Shown here piece by piece: positions 9,201-17,685 of a DNA stretch of 64,000 bases (the stretch's first letter is position 1; every line of letters starts with the position of its first letter). The position numbers and the translations under genes were made by a program. Source of the DNA: Myxococcus stipitatus. GTDB lineage: Bacteria; Myxococcota; Myxococcia; Myxococcales; Myxococcaceae. The stretch is from assembly GCF_038561935.1 (NCBI RefSeq), contig NZ_CP102770.1, forward strand, positions 3,100,001 to 3,164,000, in the 5' to 3' direction. The notes beneath the pieces are model-generated. The model made no database searches. It was not told where the DNA came from and saw only the letters and a list, made by a program, of their open reading frames with translations.

Positions 9201-9703
9201 CTCCACTCGCGACCCAGCGTCACCCGCGACAGCCGCAGGTCCCCCTGGATGGTGCTCCGGCTCACCAAGGCGACGTGCGACGTGTCGATCCACTCCGCCT
9301 GCAAGGCGCTGGCGTCGTCACCGAGGCAGCGGCGCTCATCAGCGGCGGGCAGGTTCCTCACGCACAGCTGGCCACCGGCCTGGTCCCGGAACGAGATGTA
9401 GAGCAGGTGCTTCCCATCGGGGCTGATGCGCGGCCAGGTCACCTCGGCGCCTTCGTCGAAGAGGCGGCGCTCTCGGCCCTGCTCCAGGTCCTGGGAGTAG
9501 ATCTCCGTCGCGATGTTGCGGTTGGACGCGAAGAACAGCGTGTTCCCATCCGGGCTCAGCTGTCCCAGGAACTGGTCTCCCACGCCGACGGTGAGCCGGG
9601 TGGGCGTGCGCAGCCCGCCGTCATTCTCGTCATCCTGCGCCTGGGCGCCGCTCGCGAGGAGCAGGGCCAGGACCCAGGACCACGGCGCTCGAGGCGTCAG
9701 CAC
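6254..9703 (-). CDS. TolB-like beta-propeller and TPR-repeat periplasmic protein
   Basis: 1149 residues from a GTG at 9703, which has a purine-rich GGGGAGAGAAG just upstream and overlaps the preceding stop by 7 bases (GTGCTGA). A signal peptide ends near GAQAQ. Residues about 35-330 contain PD40/TolB-type blade motifs (LSPDGNTLFFASNR, ISPDGKHLLYISF, LTPDGRWLVYV, FSRDGRFLYVV). The remainder is alpha-helical with many Ala/Arg-rich TPR-like pairs. No catalytic motif is visible, so a scaffold role at the envelope is likely. It is the last gene of the overlapping operon with the YdbL-like lipoprotein and YdbH-like protein, and it ends 15 bp from the convergent kinase gene. Confidence 0.82.
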   Translation of the reverse strand: MLTPRAPWSWVLALLLASGAQAQDDENDGGLRTPTRLTVGVGDQFLGQLSPDGNTLFFASNRNIATEIYSQDLEQGRERRLFDEGAEVTWPRISPDGKHLLYISFRDQAGGQLCVRNLPAADERRCLGDDASALQAEWIDTSHVALVSRSTIQGDLRLSRVTLGREWSVKPLVERNLTSPTLTPDGRWLVYVPVERSVKAVGPGFAARASTHLEALRLDRPGSAPVALALDLPGQTGQPVFSRDGRFLYVVQFFTDSNADGVIDASDTGVLFRVPFAPERDDAPEQAVAASPVQLTSESWNCQYPSPASSALIATCSRSQSLDVYQLPLDGQVPSTWEARRISDELKMAGRRADLLLLYRHRMLLETRPRLRRLLMMRLSRLHLAFEDFNAARFYADQMGRVSDPATEGLEEPLRILIDHRRAMKERERGRMVDELSEAERERLEAQSPPVPASPPTAVLLHVVRSEMAESAGDFTRARRELESAQLADNTPRGVLEAYYDQADSLYRKLDDREALVDLGRRFSQHKTFPADDQLDFARAAVAALYRGRPYAEADAAMAQARSTAPEGSAFAFALELGRHVNAIHEERPPRQVREALVAFYRQQQDPLRRRALVQDAVERASGLGADGVLEALATLYVDDAPAATEERRRAERLFRRAMMGRAYRRLARQKKDEARADFDLVTQRTGSLESAVESVNLRLRAGVAPEVVEKEVTTTSANMARPLAHFVKAYVMARQLPKLEDDQAHALAVKAAVKELRSAWPELKNQRAVQALLGAIHHEDFLRSRTPASAERANRHYMVALDLMRNNVRYKAMILGALGMLHTQVGNFHIALGYLEQRDKLPYVDNWAGLAVSLARARALLHVGREEEAAKAADQALAMVDAAPKLARFAPLVTDRAALYNLAAGKFERALALYDREMPVVEASPRDEEGLRNRLVVRLARCAAALGVGQPQRTLEDLDQVERDLATPEVRAALKWSRSTPEHVQRTYRIIASGLRANAETRLGRLDAAARALEQRRALFLDQFDQLDRDEDIRAVTLAEMRLAENAVDRQDPAQAARWLGKALEHADALMARTHAPVDAGQLDVLWFAAQLHSNGGTPMPFDAPGRMSQARRSLLDQRDPAWRTYLAWFAIYMALDAHQPVTASSAP

Positions 9704-10236
9704 TTCTTCTCTCCCCAGGTCCCGTCCGCGGCCTCCACCCACCCGCCGCAGACCACGCCCTCCGCGTGCACCTTCCGCCAGTTCTGGCGCAGTGTCTCCT
9801 CGGGCACTCCCGGGCGGACCGTCCCCATCCACTTCCACAGTTGGAGGCGGGCCCGGTTCACGCGCTCCACCAGGGCGACGTCGTCCGGCATCAGCCGCCC
9901 CGTCTGGCAGCGGCGGCGGGTGTCCGCCAGGAGCCCGTCCTTGCCCTCACCCACGCAGTGGCGCCGCAGCAGCTCGTCGACGCGGTCCGCCTGCGTCCGT
10001 CCGAGGTTCTCGACCAGGGGAGGGGGCTGCATGCCCAGCTCCTCCAGTTGATTGGGCGTGAGCGGAACAGGCGTCGGGTTCATCGCCGCGCGGGCGAGCC
10101 GCTGCTCCACGTCCCGGAACGAGCCGGAGGCCTGTTCCTCGAGCGCCGTCGCGCGGTCCACCATGACGATTTCCGGCGCGCTGATGCAGCCAGAAGCGGC
10201 GAGCACGGCGAGCAGCGGCAACCCGCGGTGTTTCAT
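9697..10236 (-). CDS. YdbL-like DUF1318 lipoprotein
   Basis: 179 residues. The lipoprotein signal ends at LAASGC (Cys17). The C-terminal half matches the DUF1318/YdbL pattern: ALVERVNRARLQLWKWMG, then a basic helix, then GVVCGGWVEAADGTWGEKK, comparable to the IN-x2-R-x3-Y and G-x-NG-xW-x-K features of E. coli YdbL. Unlike YdbL, which is soluble in the periplasm, this protein has its own lipid anchor. The start ATG overlaps the YdbH-like gene stop as ATGA, with GGAGG 7 bases upstream. In E. coli, YdbH, YnbE and YdbL work together in outer-membrane lipid homeostasis; the same role here is inferred from family and gene order. Confidence 0.82.
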   Translation of the reverse strand: MKHRGLPLLAVLAASGCISAPEIVMVDRATALEEQASGSFRDVEQRLARAAMNPTPVPLTPNQLEELGMQPPPLVENLGRTQADRVDELLRRHCVGEGKDGLLADTRRRCQTGRLMPDDVALVERVNRARLQLWKWMGTVRPGVPEETLRQNWRKVHAEGVVCGGWVEAADGTWGEKKC

Positions 10237-13200
10237 GGCGTGGCCTCCAAGGGGGGCATGGATTTGAGGAGCTGATCGACGATGGGCCCCATGGGAATGC
10301 CCCGGATTTCGTCGATGCTGACCAGTCGGGCCAGCCCGCCCATGGTGATGCTCAGGCTGCCGAAGCCGTGGTTGAAGTTCACGCGCACGTGCTCGGGGTA
10401 TCCCAGCCGCAAGGCATAGCGGACGCGGTTGGTGGCGGGGTCCACCTGCCGAGGGTCTTCCAGGTCGAGCAGGTCGAGCAGGTGCCGGTTGCCGATGCGG
10501 AGAATCTCCGCTCGCCCGTTGATGCTGCGGTCCTTGGCGGAGATGACCACGGCGGCGTTGCCATCGAAGGGCTCGCCACGGGAGGACTGCACGCCGGTGG
10601 CGCGGACGCGTGCTTCGAGCGTCGAGTGTCTGCCCTGCCAGTCCAGCAGCCACTGCCCGGTGATGCGCCCGCCGCGCACGCCCATCTCCAGCTGGGTCAT
10701 GGAGACGAGGTTCTGGTTGATGGCCAGGTTGCCCGCCATCGGCGTGATGGAGAGCTGCGGCGTGGTGATGCGGGTCGCGGACACGAAGCCGCTGCGCTCG
10801 AGCAGCGGGTGCTGGTCGGCGAAGCGCAGCATCGGGTACGGGTTCATGTTGACGTCGCTCGTCAGCCGCAGCTGCCCGTCGACGAACTCGAGGTTCTCCG
10901 TGAGCGGGACGTTTCCTTCGAGCCCCTCGACGGCGATGCCCTTCTCGGGCAGCCGGACGTTCACGTTCTGGAGGAGCAGGCTGGAGAACGTCCGGAAGAC
11001 CACGAGGTCGGGAGAGGCGACGCGGAACTCGACGGAGACCTTGCCGCTGCTCTCCAGCTGGTCGGGCCGCGCGAGCCTGGCCAGGTCCTGCGCCAGCTCG
11101 CCTCGGAGCGCCAGCCGGCGCCGCTCGTCGCTGAGGTCGAGCCGGCCGCGCACCTTCAGCTCGGTGCTCGTGCCCGGGTTGGACAGCTGGAAGTCGGGGA
11201 CGTGGACGACGCCCGATGTCTTCCGGCGCGCGGTGAACGACAGCGCCAGGTCTTGGACAGGATAGGGCAGCGCCGGCTTCTGCTCGAGCGAGCGCGCCTT
11301 CAGGTTCTGCGTCACCGCGATTTCATCCGAGTCCCACGGCAGGGCGAAATCGGCGGTGGTGTCGCTGGCGAGGTCCGCGAAGGACAGCCGGCGGTCATGC
11401 ATGCCGACGGTGAGCTTCTCCGCCTTCAGGCCGCTGCGGACGTTCCGCTTCGCCCCCTCCCCATGGGAGTCGACCCGCCAGTGAATCGCGGGGATGTTGA
11501 TGAAGAGGACGTCATCCCTCCAGCGGATGCCGCGTGCATCCAGCTCGACATGCCCCTCGTAGGCGGCGGTCTTCTGGAGGTCCTTCGCGAGCTTGAGGTC
11601 GCCCTCGGCGGAGATGTCCGAGATGACGCCGAGCAGGGTGCCGTGCAGGTCGAGCTTCAGCGCGAACCGCGAGGACTCCATCGCGGCGGGCACGCGGAAG
11701 CGGGCCAGCAGTGGGGACAGCTTCCCGAGAGGTGGAAGGTCGGCGGTCACATCGGCGCGCAGCGCTCGGGCCTTCCGGTCGAAGGACAGCGCGGCATCGA
11801 CGGTCGCCATCACCCCCGCCTTGCTGGTGACGCCGAGTCGGACGGACGGCTTGCGGCGGTCGACGTCCAGGGTGAAGGTCTGATGTTGGGTCCCGATCTC
11901 GAGCGCCCCCGCGCGAAGCCCCTCGGCCCGGAGGTCCAGCTCGCCTTGGTGGCGCCAGGCGTCTCCGCGTGAGCGCAGCACGAGCGCGACGCTGCTGGCC
12001 GCCACATCGTCCCAGGTGGGCCGCTGCAGGCGCAGCTCCGTCTGGTGGTCCACACGTGGCGCCGCGGAGAAGAGGGCGGACGCGGTGCCCTTGGAGGTGA
12101 GGCCCACGGCCAGGTCCTTCCATCCCAGGCGCGCGGCGATGTCGTCGGGCAGGAAGGGGCGCGCGACGACGAGGTTGGGGGTCTGGACCTCCAGCGCGTA
12201 CGCCACATCCGTGGCGCCCTTGGTGGCGTTCAGCGTCGCGCGCATGTCGCCCACGTCGAGCGTCAGGTTTCCACGCGCCCGGCTGAGCCGAGGATCTTCC
12301 CGATGCGGGAACACGTCCGAGGCGTCGAGCTTCACGTGCATGGGGCCCTTGAGCACCTCGCGCCCGTCCGCCGTGACGACGTGCAGCTCACCCACGGGAA
12401 GGTCCGCGCTCAAGACGAACGGAGGCTCTCCGACCAGGGGCGCCTTGAACTGGAGCCGCAGCCGCTCGGCCTTCGCGCGGATTCCTCCCGCGACGGCGTC
12501 CAGGGAGGGCACATGGGCCCTCAGCGTCGCGTCCCCGGCGAAGCCGAGCGCGGAGGAGGGCTCTGGTCGAAGCTGGTGGCCCTGGAGCTCGCCCTGGGCC
12601 TTCGGGACATGCAGCGTGGTGGGACCGTCGACCGCGAGCCCTTGGAGCGTGAAGGCCACTTGCGCCGCCAGACCCCGAGGCGTGTCCGGCGTCGCCACCA
12701 CCGAGAAGCGCCCACCCGCGAGCGCCACCTGAAGCGCGTCCTGGGTCATCCGAAGCGAGGAGACGTCGACGTCCAGGCCCAGCTTGCCCTGGGCTCCGAG
12801 GGTGGGAAGGGCGCTCAGCGTGACGTCCTGGGCATCCAGATGGGCCTTGCCCCGTTCGAGGGCGACAGGGCGCAACTCGGGTGGGATGGCTTGCAGCAGC
12901 CGGGCGAGGTCGACGTCGGCGAGGGCCTTCGTGACGCGCACCGGCACCTCCGCGGCGTCGGGGAGCACCGCGAGGACTTCGACGTGGGTGCTGTCGGTGA
13001 CCTGCGTGCGCTCCAGCTCGATGACGGTCTGTTGTTTCTCCGCATCGAATCGAGCGACAGCGGAGCCATGAACCAGGGGGCGGACGTTGAAGCGCGAGTC
13101 GAAGGACTGACGGACGATGTCGAGGTCCATCCGCACGCGCGCCTCCGTGGCACTGGCCTCGAGTGACAGGGCAAGCTCCAGCGCGGCGTCACCGGTGGGC

Positions 13201-13922
13201 TCGGAGGAGCCTTCCCGGCTCAGCGACAAGGGAAGCGGCGTCCCGGGCTGCCCCAGGTTCGCGAAGAGCTTCCAGGCACCTTCCTGCTGCTTTGCTTCGA
13301 CGACGGCCGCGAGCCCTTCCAGGGACCAGCGCTCCACCACGTCGGCGCCGCGCACGCGGAGGTACTTCAACGACACCCCCGACACTTCAATCCTCCCGAC
13401 GGGCGGTGCCGAGGCCAGGAGGGCGGCGAGCTGGCGCGAGGTCCCGAGCGAAGGCTCCTCGGGCACTGGCTCGGGCGTGGCCGTGGGCCCGCCCAGCGCG
13501 GAGAGGGACGTGGGGCCCGCGTCGTCCGCCACGAGGGCGAGTGCCACGTCACGCACGGACACGCGCTCGACTCGCGTGGGGCCTCCGAGGAGAGAACCCA
13601 GGGACCACTGCGCCTCGATGGTGCCGATGCGCAGGAGCTCGGGGGCGGCGTCTTGAAATGGCGCGGGAGTTCGCACCACGAGCCCTTCGATGCGCAGCCC
13701 CGAGAGCAGGGCGACACGCGCCGCCTGATAATCGAGCTGCGCACCCGCGGCGGCTTCCACCCGAGGGAGGAGTTGCTGCTTCATCCAGGGATGGTCGAGG
13801 TGGTGCAGGGCGACCACCGTCGCGGCCAGCACGAGCGTGAAGAGGCCAACGAGTACCAGGAGCACACCAGCGAGGGGGCGAGCCCATCGCCGACGAGGCG
13901 TTTCTGCTTGGGGAGAGTCCAT
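10233..13922 (-). CDS. YdbH/AsmA-like inner-membrane-anchored intermembrane bridge protein
   Basis: 1229 residues. One N-terminal membrane helix (about residues 16-40, VLLVLVGLFTLVLAATVV) is followed by a very long, mostly beta periplasmic region typical of AsmA/TamB/YdbH repeating-groove proteins (for example LDYQAARVALLSGLRIEGLVV near the start). The C-terminus (NFNHGFGSLSITMGGLARL) is compatible with the YdbH end. Such proteins form hydrophobic grooves thought to move phospholipid between membranes. The YdbH label rests largely on the downstream coupled DUF1318 gene (ATGA overlap). Start ATG 13922 is chosen because it directly precedes a basic n-region; upstream in-frame codons lack coding character. 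Confidence 0.75.
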   Translation of the reverse strand: MDSPQAETPRRRWARPLAGVLLVLVGLFTLVLAATVVALHHLDHPWMKQQLLPRVEAAAGAQLDYQAARVALLSGLRIEGLVVRTPAPFQDAAPELLRIGTIEAQWSLGSLLGGPTRVERVSVRDVALALVADDAGPTSLSALGGPTATPEPVPEEPSLGTSRQLAALLASAPPVGRIEVSGVSLKYLRVRGADVVERWSLEGLAAVVEAKQQEGAWKLFANLGQPGTPLPLSLSREGSSEPTGDAALELALSLEASATEARVRMDLDIVRQSFDSRFNVRPLVHGSAVARFDAEKQQTVIELERTQVTDSTHVEVLAVLPDAAEVPVRVTKALADVDLARLLQAIPPELRPVALERGKAHLDAQDVTLSALPTLGAQGKLGLDVDVSSLRMTQDALQVALAGGRFSVVATPDTPRGLAAQVAFTLQGLAVDGPTTLHVPKAQGELQGHQLRPEPSSALGFAGDATLRAHVPSLDAVAGGIRAKAERLRLQFKAPLVGEPPFVLSADLPVGELHVVTADGREVLKGPMHVKLDASDVFPHREDPRLSRARGNLTLDVGDMRATLNATKGATDVAYALEVQTPNLVVARPFLPDDIAARLGWKDLAVGLTSKGTASALFSAAPRVDHQTELRLQRPTWDDVAASSVALVLRSRGDAWRHQGELDLRAEGLRAGALEIGTQHQTFTLDVDRRKPSVRLGVTSKAGVMATVDAALSFDRKARALRADVTADLPPLGKLSPLLARFRVPAAMESSRFALKLDLHGTLLGVISDISAEGDLKLAKDLQKTAAYEGHVELDARGIRWRDDVLFINIPAIHWRVDSHGEGAKRNVRSGLKAEKLTVGMHDRRLSFADLASDTTADFALPWDSDEIAVTQNLKARSLEQKPALPYPVQDLALSFTARRKTSGVVHVPDFQLSNPGTSTELKVRGRLDLSDERRRLALRGELAQDLARLARPDQLESSGKVSVEFRVASPDLVVFRTFSSLLLQNVNVRLPEKGIAVEGLEGNVPLTENLEFVDGQLRLTSDVNMNPYPMLRFADQHPLLERSGFVSATRITTPQLSITPMAGNLAINQNLVSMTQLEMGVRGGRITGQWLLDWQGRHSTLEARVRATGVQSSRGEPFDGNAAVVISAKDRSINGRAEILRIGNRHLLDLLDLEDPRQVDPATNRVRYALRLGYPEHVRVNFNHGFGSLSITMGGLARLVSIDEIRGIPMGPIVDQLLKSMPPLEATP

Positions 13923-14059
13923 GGTGCTCGCTGACGGCGCGCGAGCATCATCACGGGGAGCCTGGGCGAAGTCGAGGACCCGTTGCGGGCAAGCATGCAG
14001 GCGCAGGCTGGCAGCGGAGTGCCTCTGGCGGGCCCGAGCGGAGGCGCCGCCCGACGCGT

Positions 14060-14674
14060 TCACCCGATGGTGCGCGAATCCTCGGATTCGAACCGATGAA
14101 GCAGCCGGGTGCTCTCCTCGAGGAGCTCCGCGGCGGTGCGAGCCTGCTGCTCCTCGGACTCCCGGGCGTACCGTGCGAGCTTCTCGCTCATTTCGACGAG
14201 CCCAGCTTGGAGGGAGCCCGAGGGTGGACTCCAGGTGGTTCCCGCCATGAACCCGAGCTCACGGGAGTGCGAGCCGAAGTGGTGGTTCGTTCCGTCGGTG
14301 TGCACGAAGCCGCGAGTCGGGTGCCGCGTCCTGAGTAGTGCGGCATTCCAGAGCTGCTTCAGGGCTGAGACCAGTGGAAGCGGGATGGGAGACCGGGCCA
14401 GGTCGACGCCGGGCGTGGCGGGGGCTTCGAGTGGACTTCGACGGTGGCCATTCAAGATGGGCCAGAAATGCGTCGTCATTTGTGCCGAGACGACATGGGC
14501 GTCGAGCCGCTTCTCCACGATGTAGACCGCTGACTCCGGGGTGAATGACGGCAGGCTCACGGCATACAGGGACCAGCTTCCCTCTGGCATCAGGAGCCGC
14601 GAGACCGCGGACCCGTAGTCGGACGACCCTTTGTAGACGAAGGCGCCGGCTTCGGGGCGCAGATGGTCGAGCAC
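14060..14674 (-). CDS. Hypothetical protein coupled to hflX
   Basis: 204 residues from a GTG at 14674. Its Shine-Dalgarno AAGGAG overlaps the TAA of hflX (stop at 14684-14686), so the two are probably translated in sequence. No signal peptide or membrane segment. The middle has aromatic and His-rich stretches (TTHFWPILNGH, HTDGTNHHFGSH) and the C-terminus (EMSEKLARYARESEEQQARTA) should form a long helix. I recognise no family. Codon use is slightly less GC-biased than the neighbours but still clearly coding. Confidence 0.65.
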   Translation of the reverse strand: MLDHLRPEAGAFVYKGSSDYGSAVSRLLMPEGSWSLYAVSLPSFTPESAVYIVEKRLDAHVVSAQMTTHFWPILNGHRRSPLEAPATPGVDLARSPIPLPLVSALKQLWNAALLRTRHPTRGFVHTDGTNHHFGSHSRELGFMAGTTWSPPSGSLQAGLVEMSEKLARYARESEEQQARTAAELLEESTRLLHRFESEDSRTIG

Positions 14675-14683
14675 TGTGTCTCC

Positions 14684-16108
14684 TTACTGGAAGGCCCGCG
14701 TGAGTCGAGCCACCGCTGCCGGAAGTCCTCGCACCCGAAGCTTCCGGCCGGTCTCGTCATACTCCTCGGCGAGCACCGTGGTGTTCTCGTACACCTCTCC
14801 GATGCGGCCCTGGCTGGCGTACGGAATCACCAGCTCCGCCTCGACCATCGAGGCCTCGAAGTACTGGATGATGACCTGACGCAGCCTCGCCACGTCCTCC
14901 GGGCGATGCGCGGAGAGCAGCACGGCCTCCGGGTGCTCGGCGCGCAGGGCCTCCTGGGCCGCCTCGTCCAGTCGGTCGACCTTGTTCAGGAGCAGCTTGC
15001 TGGGCACCACCTCCGCGCCAATCTCCCGGAGCACGGACCGGGTGACCTCCAGCTGGGCCTTCCAGGTCGGGTCGGATGCATCCACGACATAGAGCAGCAG
15101 CGACGCCTCCAGCGCTTCGTCGAGCGTGGAGCGGAACGATGCCACGAGGTCGTGTGGCAGCTTCTGGATGAATCCCACGGTGTCGGAGACGAGCATCCGG
15201 GGACGGGTCTCCGGATGCAGCGCGCGCACCGTGGTGTCCAGCGTGGCGAAGAGCTGGTCGGCGACCAGGACCTCGCTGCCCGTCAGCGCTCGCATCAGCG
15301 AGGACTTACCCGCGTTGGTGTAGCCGACCAGCGCCACCCGGAGCTGGTCTCTTCGGGCATACCTGCGCTGGTCCTGCTCCTTCTCGATGGCGGCGAGCCC
15401 CGCGCGCAGCTCCGCGAGCCGGTCGCGAATCTTCCGCCGGTCGAGCTCCAGGGCGGAGTCGCCCGCGCCTCGGCCTTGCTGGCGCTCGCTGCCACCGGAG
15501 GACTCCCGCAACCGAGGTGCGAGATAGCTGAGCCGGGCAATCTCGACCTGCATGCGCGCCTCATGGCTGCGCGCGTGCCGATGGAAGATGTCGACGATGA
15601 CGCCGGCGCGGTCCAGCACCAGGGCGCCCGTGGCCTTCTCGAGGTTGCGCAGCTGGCTCGGGGAGAGCTCGTGGTCGACGACCACCACCGTGGGGCGAGG
15701 ACCCTCCAGGACGGGCTCGGACATCATCGCGGTGTCCTCGCCCTCCTCGTCCTCCTCTTCGTCGGGCGCGGCGTCTTCGGCGCCCTCGGAAACCTCCTCG
15801 GCGTCTTCTTCCTCCTGGGCCTCCCACTTCTCACGGGCCTTGGAGGTCCGGTTGCGTGCTCCCGAGGTGATGACGCCGGGTCCACCGGTGAGCTCGGCCA
15901 GCTCCTTGAGCTTGCCCTTGCCGAGCACCGTTCCCGTCGCGAGCGACCTGCGGCGCTGGGACACCGTCGCCACCGCGTCGTAGCCGAGGGTGTGCACCAG
16001 CCGGCGCAGCTCCTCGAGGTCCGCGGAGTGCTCCGTATCCGTCACGGAGGGGAACTGGACGCCCACGAGGACAGCACGAGGGCGGGCGGCGGGTGAGGGC
16101 TTCGACAT
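14684..16108 (-). CDS. hflX: Ribosome-associated GTPase HflX with acidic insertion
   Basis: 474 residues. The GTPase G domain is complete: G1 GYTNAGKSS (262-270), the DTT of G2, DTVGF (309-313) for G3, and LLLNKVD for G4. The N-terminal HflX domain is present (GTVLGKGKLKEL, DHELSPSQLRNLE) together with the coiled segment before G1. HflX splits stalled or hibernating ribosomes under heat or antibiotic stress. Odd feature: residues about 98-126 form a strongly acidic Glu/Asp-rich insertion inside the N-terminal domain, absent from typical HflX. It is preceded by the pentapeptide-repeat gene 18 bp upstream and followed by a coupled hypothetical. Confidence 0.95.
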   Translation of the reverse strand: MSKPSPAARPRAVLVGVQFPSVTDTEHSADLEELRRLVHTLGYDAVATVSQRRRSLATGTVLGKGKLKELAELTGGPGVITSGARNRTSKAREKWEAQEEEDAEEVSEGAEDAAPDEEEDEEGEDTAMMSEPVLEGPRPTVVVVDHELSPSQLRNLEKATGALVLDRAGVIVDIFHRHARSHEARMQVEIARLSYLAPRLRESSGGSERQQGRGAGDSALELDRRKIRDRLAELRAGLAAIEKEQDQRRYARRDQLRVALVGYTNAGKSSLMRALTGSEVLVADQLFATLDTTVRALHPETRPRMLVSDTVGFIQKLPHDLVASFRSTLDEALEASLLLYVVDASDPTWKAQLEVTRSVLREIGAEVVPSKLLLNKVDRLDEAAQEALRAEHPEAVLLSAHRPEDVARLRQVIIQYFEASMVEAELVIPYASQGRIGEVYENTTVLAEEYDETGRKLRVRGLPAAVARLTRAFQ

Positions 16109-16126
16109 GGGAGGCTCGTAACACGC

Positions 16127-17626
16127 TCAGGGGCTGGATTCGTTGAAGATCTCCACCAGCGCCCCCCGGACGATTTCTTTCGACGCACGCAAGGCGACGG
16201 GGGCTCCCCGGGTCTTGACCGTCAGCGTCGACAGGTCGAGCTTCCAGCTTTGCGGCTCCGGGAAGCTGTCCGCCATCTCTCGAAGCCGGGAGCCGAACTT
16301 TCGCGCATCGACGTTGATGGAGAAGTTGGACTCAGACGGGTCCTCGCTGTCGTCATCCAGGGAGAGAAGAGAGAGGCGATAGACGCGTATCCGCTTCTCG
16401 TTGTCGATAGACCGGCCGAAGGAAAGCTTGAAGTGGTTGCCCTCGGCGTCGGGGGTCGCGCTGTGGACCTCGAAGGAGATCTCCTTCGACTGAGAGAGCA
16501 GCCGAGACAGTGCCCGGCACTGCGCCCCAGGCTCACCACCGGGAGCAGGCGAGTAGTTCTTCGCCTCCTCGAGGTTCACTTGCCTGGCGAACTCAGGTGG
16601 AATCAGGGCGTTCTTCAGATTTGCGCCCTTGAAGATGGCCCCCTTGAGGTTGTTCGTCATGAACGTCGCGTTGCGGAGGTCGGCGCCGGTGAAGTCACAT
16701 TGGCTCAGGTCGCAGTCCGAGAAGACAGCGTCCTTGAGCGAGGCTCCGCGGAAGAGGGAACCCTTCAGTCTCCATCCGATGATGTACGTGTCGAGGTCCC
16801 AGGTGGTCTTCCGGGTCATCTTGGCCTTCGTGAAGTCACACTTCAGGGCCTTGACGTAGGGGGTCCGTACGACGTTCGTGAGGTTCGCCTGCTGGAAGTT
16901 CGAGCCGCTGATGTCCCGCGCCTCACGGACGTTCGCTGGCCAGAAGGCGTCGCCCAGGGCCATTCCCGCGTAGTTCCCCTTCGGGGCGGCCGCGGGATTC
17001 TGCTTCTTGATGCCCTTGGGCTTCTTGGCCTCCTTGGGCTTCTTGGCCTCCTTGGGCTTCTTGGGCGGCTTTGCTTTCGGCTCGCTCCAGATGTCGAACG
17101 CGGTGGTCGGAAAGAGGTGCCCCTCCACGAGGTGCGCCAGGTACTTCGTGTCCGTCACCTCGACCTGGAGGTCGAAGCCATGCATGCGCTCCCAGGCGGC
17201 CTCGAGGAAGGCTCCGAAGCCTTTATTCTGGAGGGGGTAGATCTCCGCACGGGCCTTCTTGAGCTTCCACTCGTCGACGTCATTGCGCCGCTTGAGGAGC
17301 TTCACGCGCTGGATGTAGCGAGGCGTGTTCTCCGCGTGCCAGTCCTCCTCGTAGCTGGGCCACTCCACTTCCGCGATGAGTGGCGCGCGGGCCTTTGCGA
17401 CCTTCTTCGCCAGCGCCTTGCGCAGCTTCGCCACTTCCTTCGGAGCCCCCTTGACCAGGTCCGGCGTCTCATCGGCGCGCTCCTGGGCATCCACGAGCAG
17501 CAGCAAGGCGAAGGAGCGGGTGTCGGCGTAGTCCTTCAGGCCGCCCGCGAACCCTGTCAGGCAATGCAGCGTGACCGTCTTCCCCTGGAGCTTCCCAACC
17601 CGAACATAATAGCCGTCCGACGACAT
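16127..17626 (-). CDS. Pentapeptide-repeat protein with Lys/Pro-rich hinge
   Basis: 499 residues. GGAGGG lies about 5 bases before ATG 17626. Residues 1 to about 185 are a basic globular region of unknown family. A hinge made of repeated KKPKEA units (around residue 195-210) joins it to pentapeptide repeats (ANLTNV, GASLKDAVF, CDLSQCDFTGADLRNATF, KGAIFKGANLKNALI), which should form a right-handed quadrilateral beta-helix. A C-terminal domain (RVYRLSLLSLDDD, SNFSINVDARKFGS) follows. Pentapeptide proteins can mimic DNA or act as scaffolds; which applies here is unknown. No signal peptide is visible, so it is probably cytoplasmic. It may share a transcript with hflX. Confidence 0.85.
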   Translation of the reverse strand: MSSDGYYVRVGKLQGKTVTLHCLTGFAGGLKDYADTRSFALLLLVDAQERADETPDLVKGAPKEVAKLRKALAKKVAKARAPLIAEVEWPSYEEDWHAENTPRYIQRVKLLKRRNDVDEWKLKKARAEIYPLQNKGFGAFLEAAWERMHGFDLQVEVTDTKYLAHLVEGHLFPTTAFDIWSEPKAKPPKKPKEAKKPKEAKKPKGIKKQNPAAAPKGNYAGMALGDAFWPANVREARDISGSNFQQANLTNVVRTPYVKALKCDFTKAKMTRKTTWDLDTYIIGWRLKGSLFRGASLKDAVFSDCDLSQCDFTGADLRNATFMTNNLKGAIFKGANLKNALIPPEFARQVNLEEAKNYSPAPGGEPGAQCRALSRLLSQSKEISFEVHSATPDAEGNHFKLSFGRSIDNEKRIRVYRLSLLSLDDDSEDPSESNFSINVDARKFGSRLREMADSFPEPQSWKLDLSTLTVKTRGAPVALRASKEIVRGALVEIFNESSP

Positions 17627-17685
17627 GTGTCCCTCCCCGGTTTGTCAGGCGAGGAGGGACTCTACGCGACTCTTGCCACTGAGTT

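Noticed and set aside
17005..17075. Short direct repeats considered as a noncoding array
   Set aside because: They encode in-frame KKPKEA units of the pentapeptide-repeat protein and there are too few units for an array.
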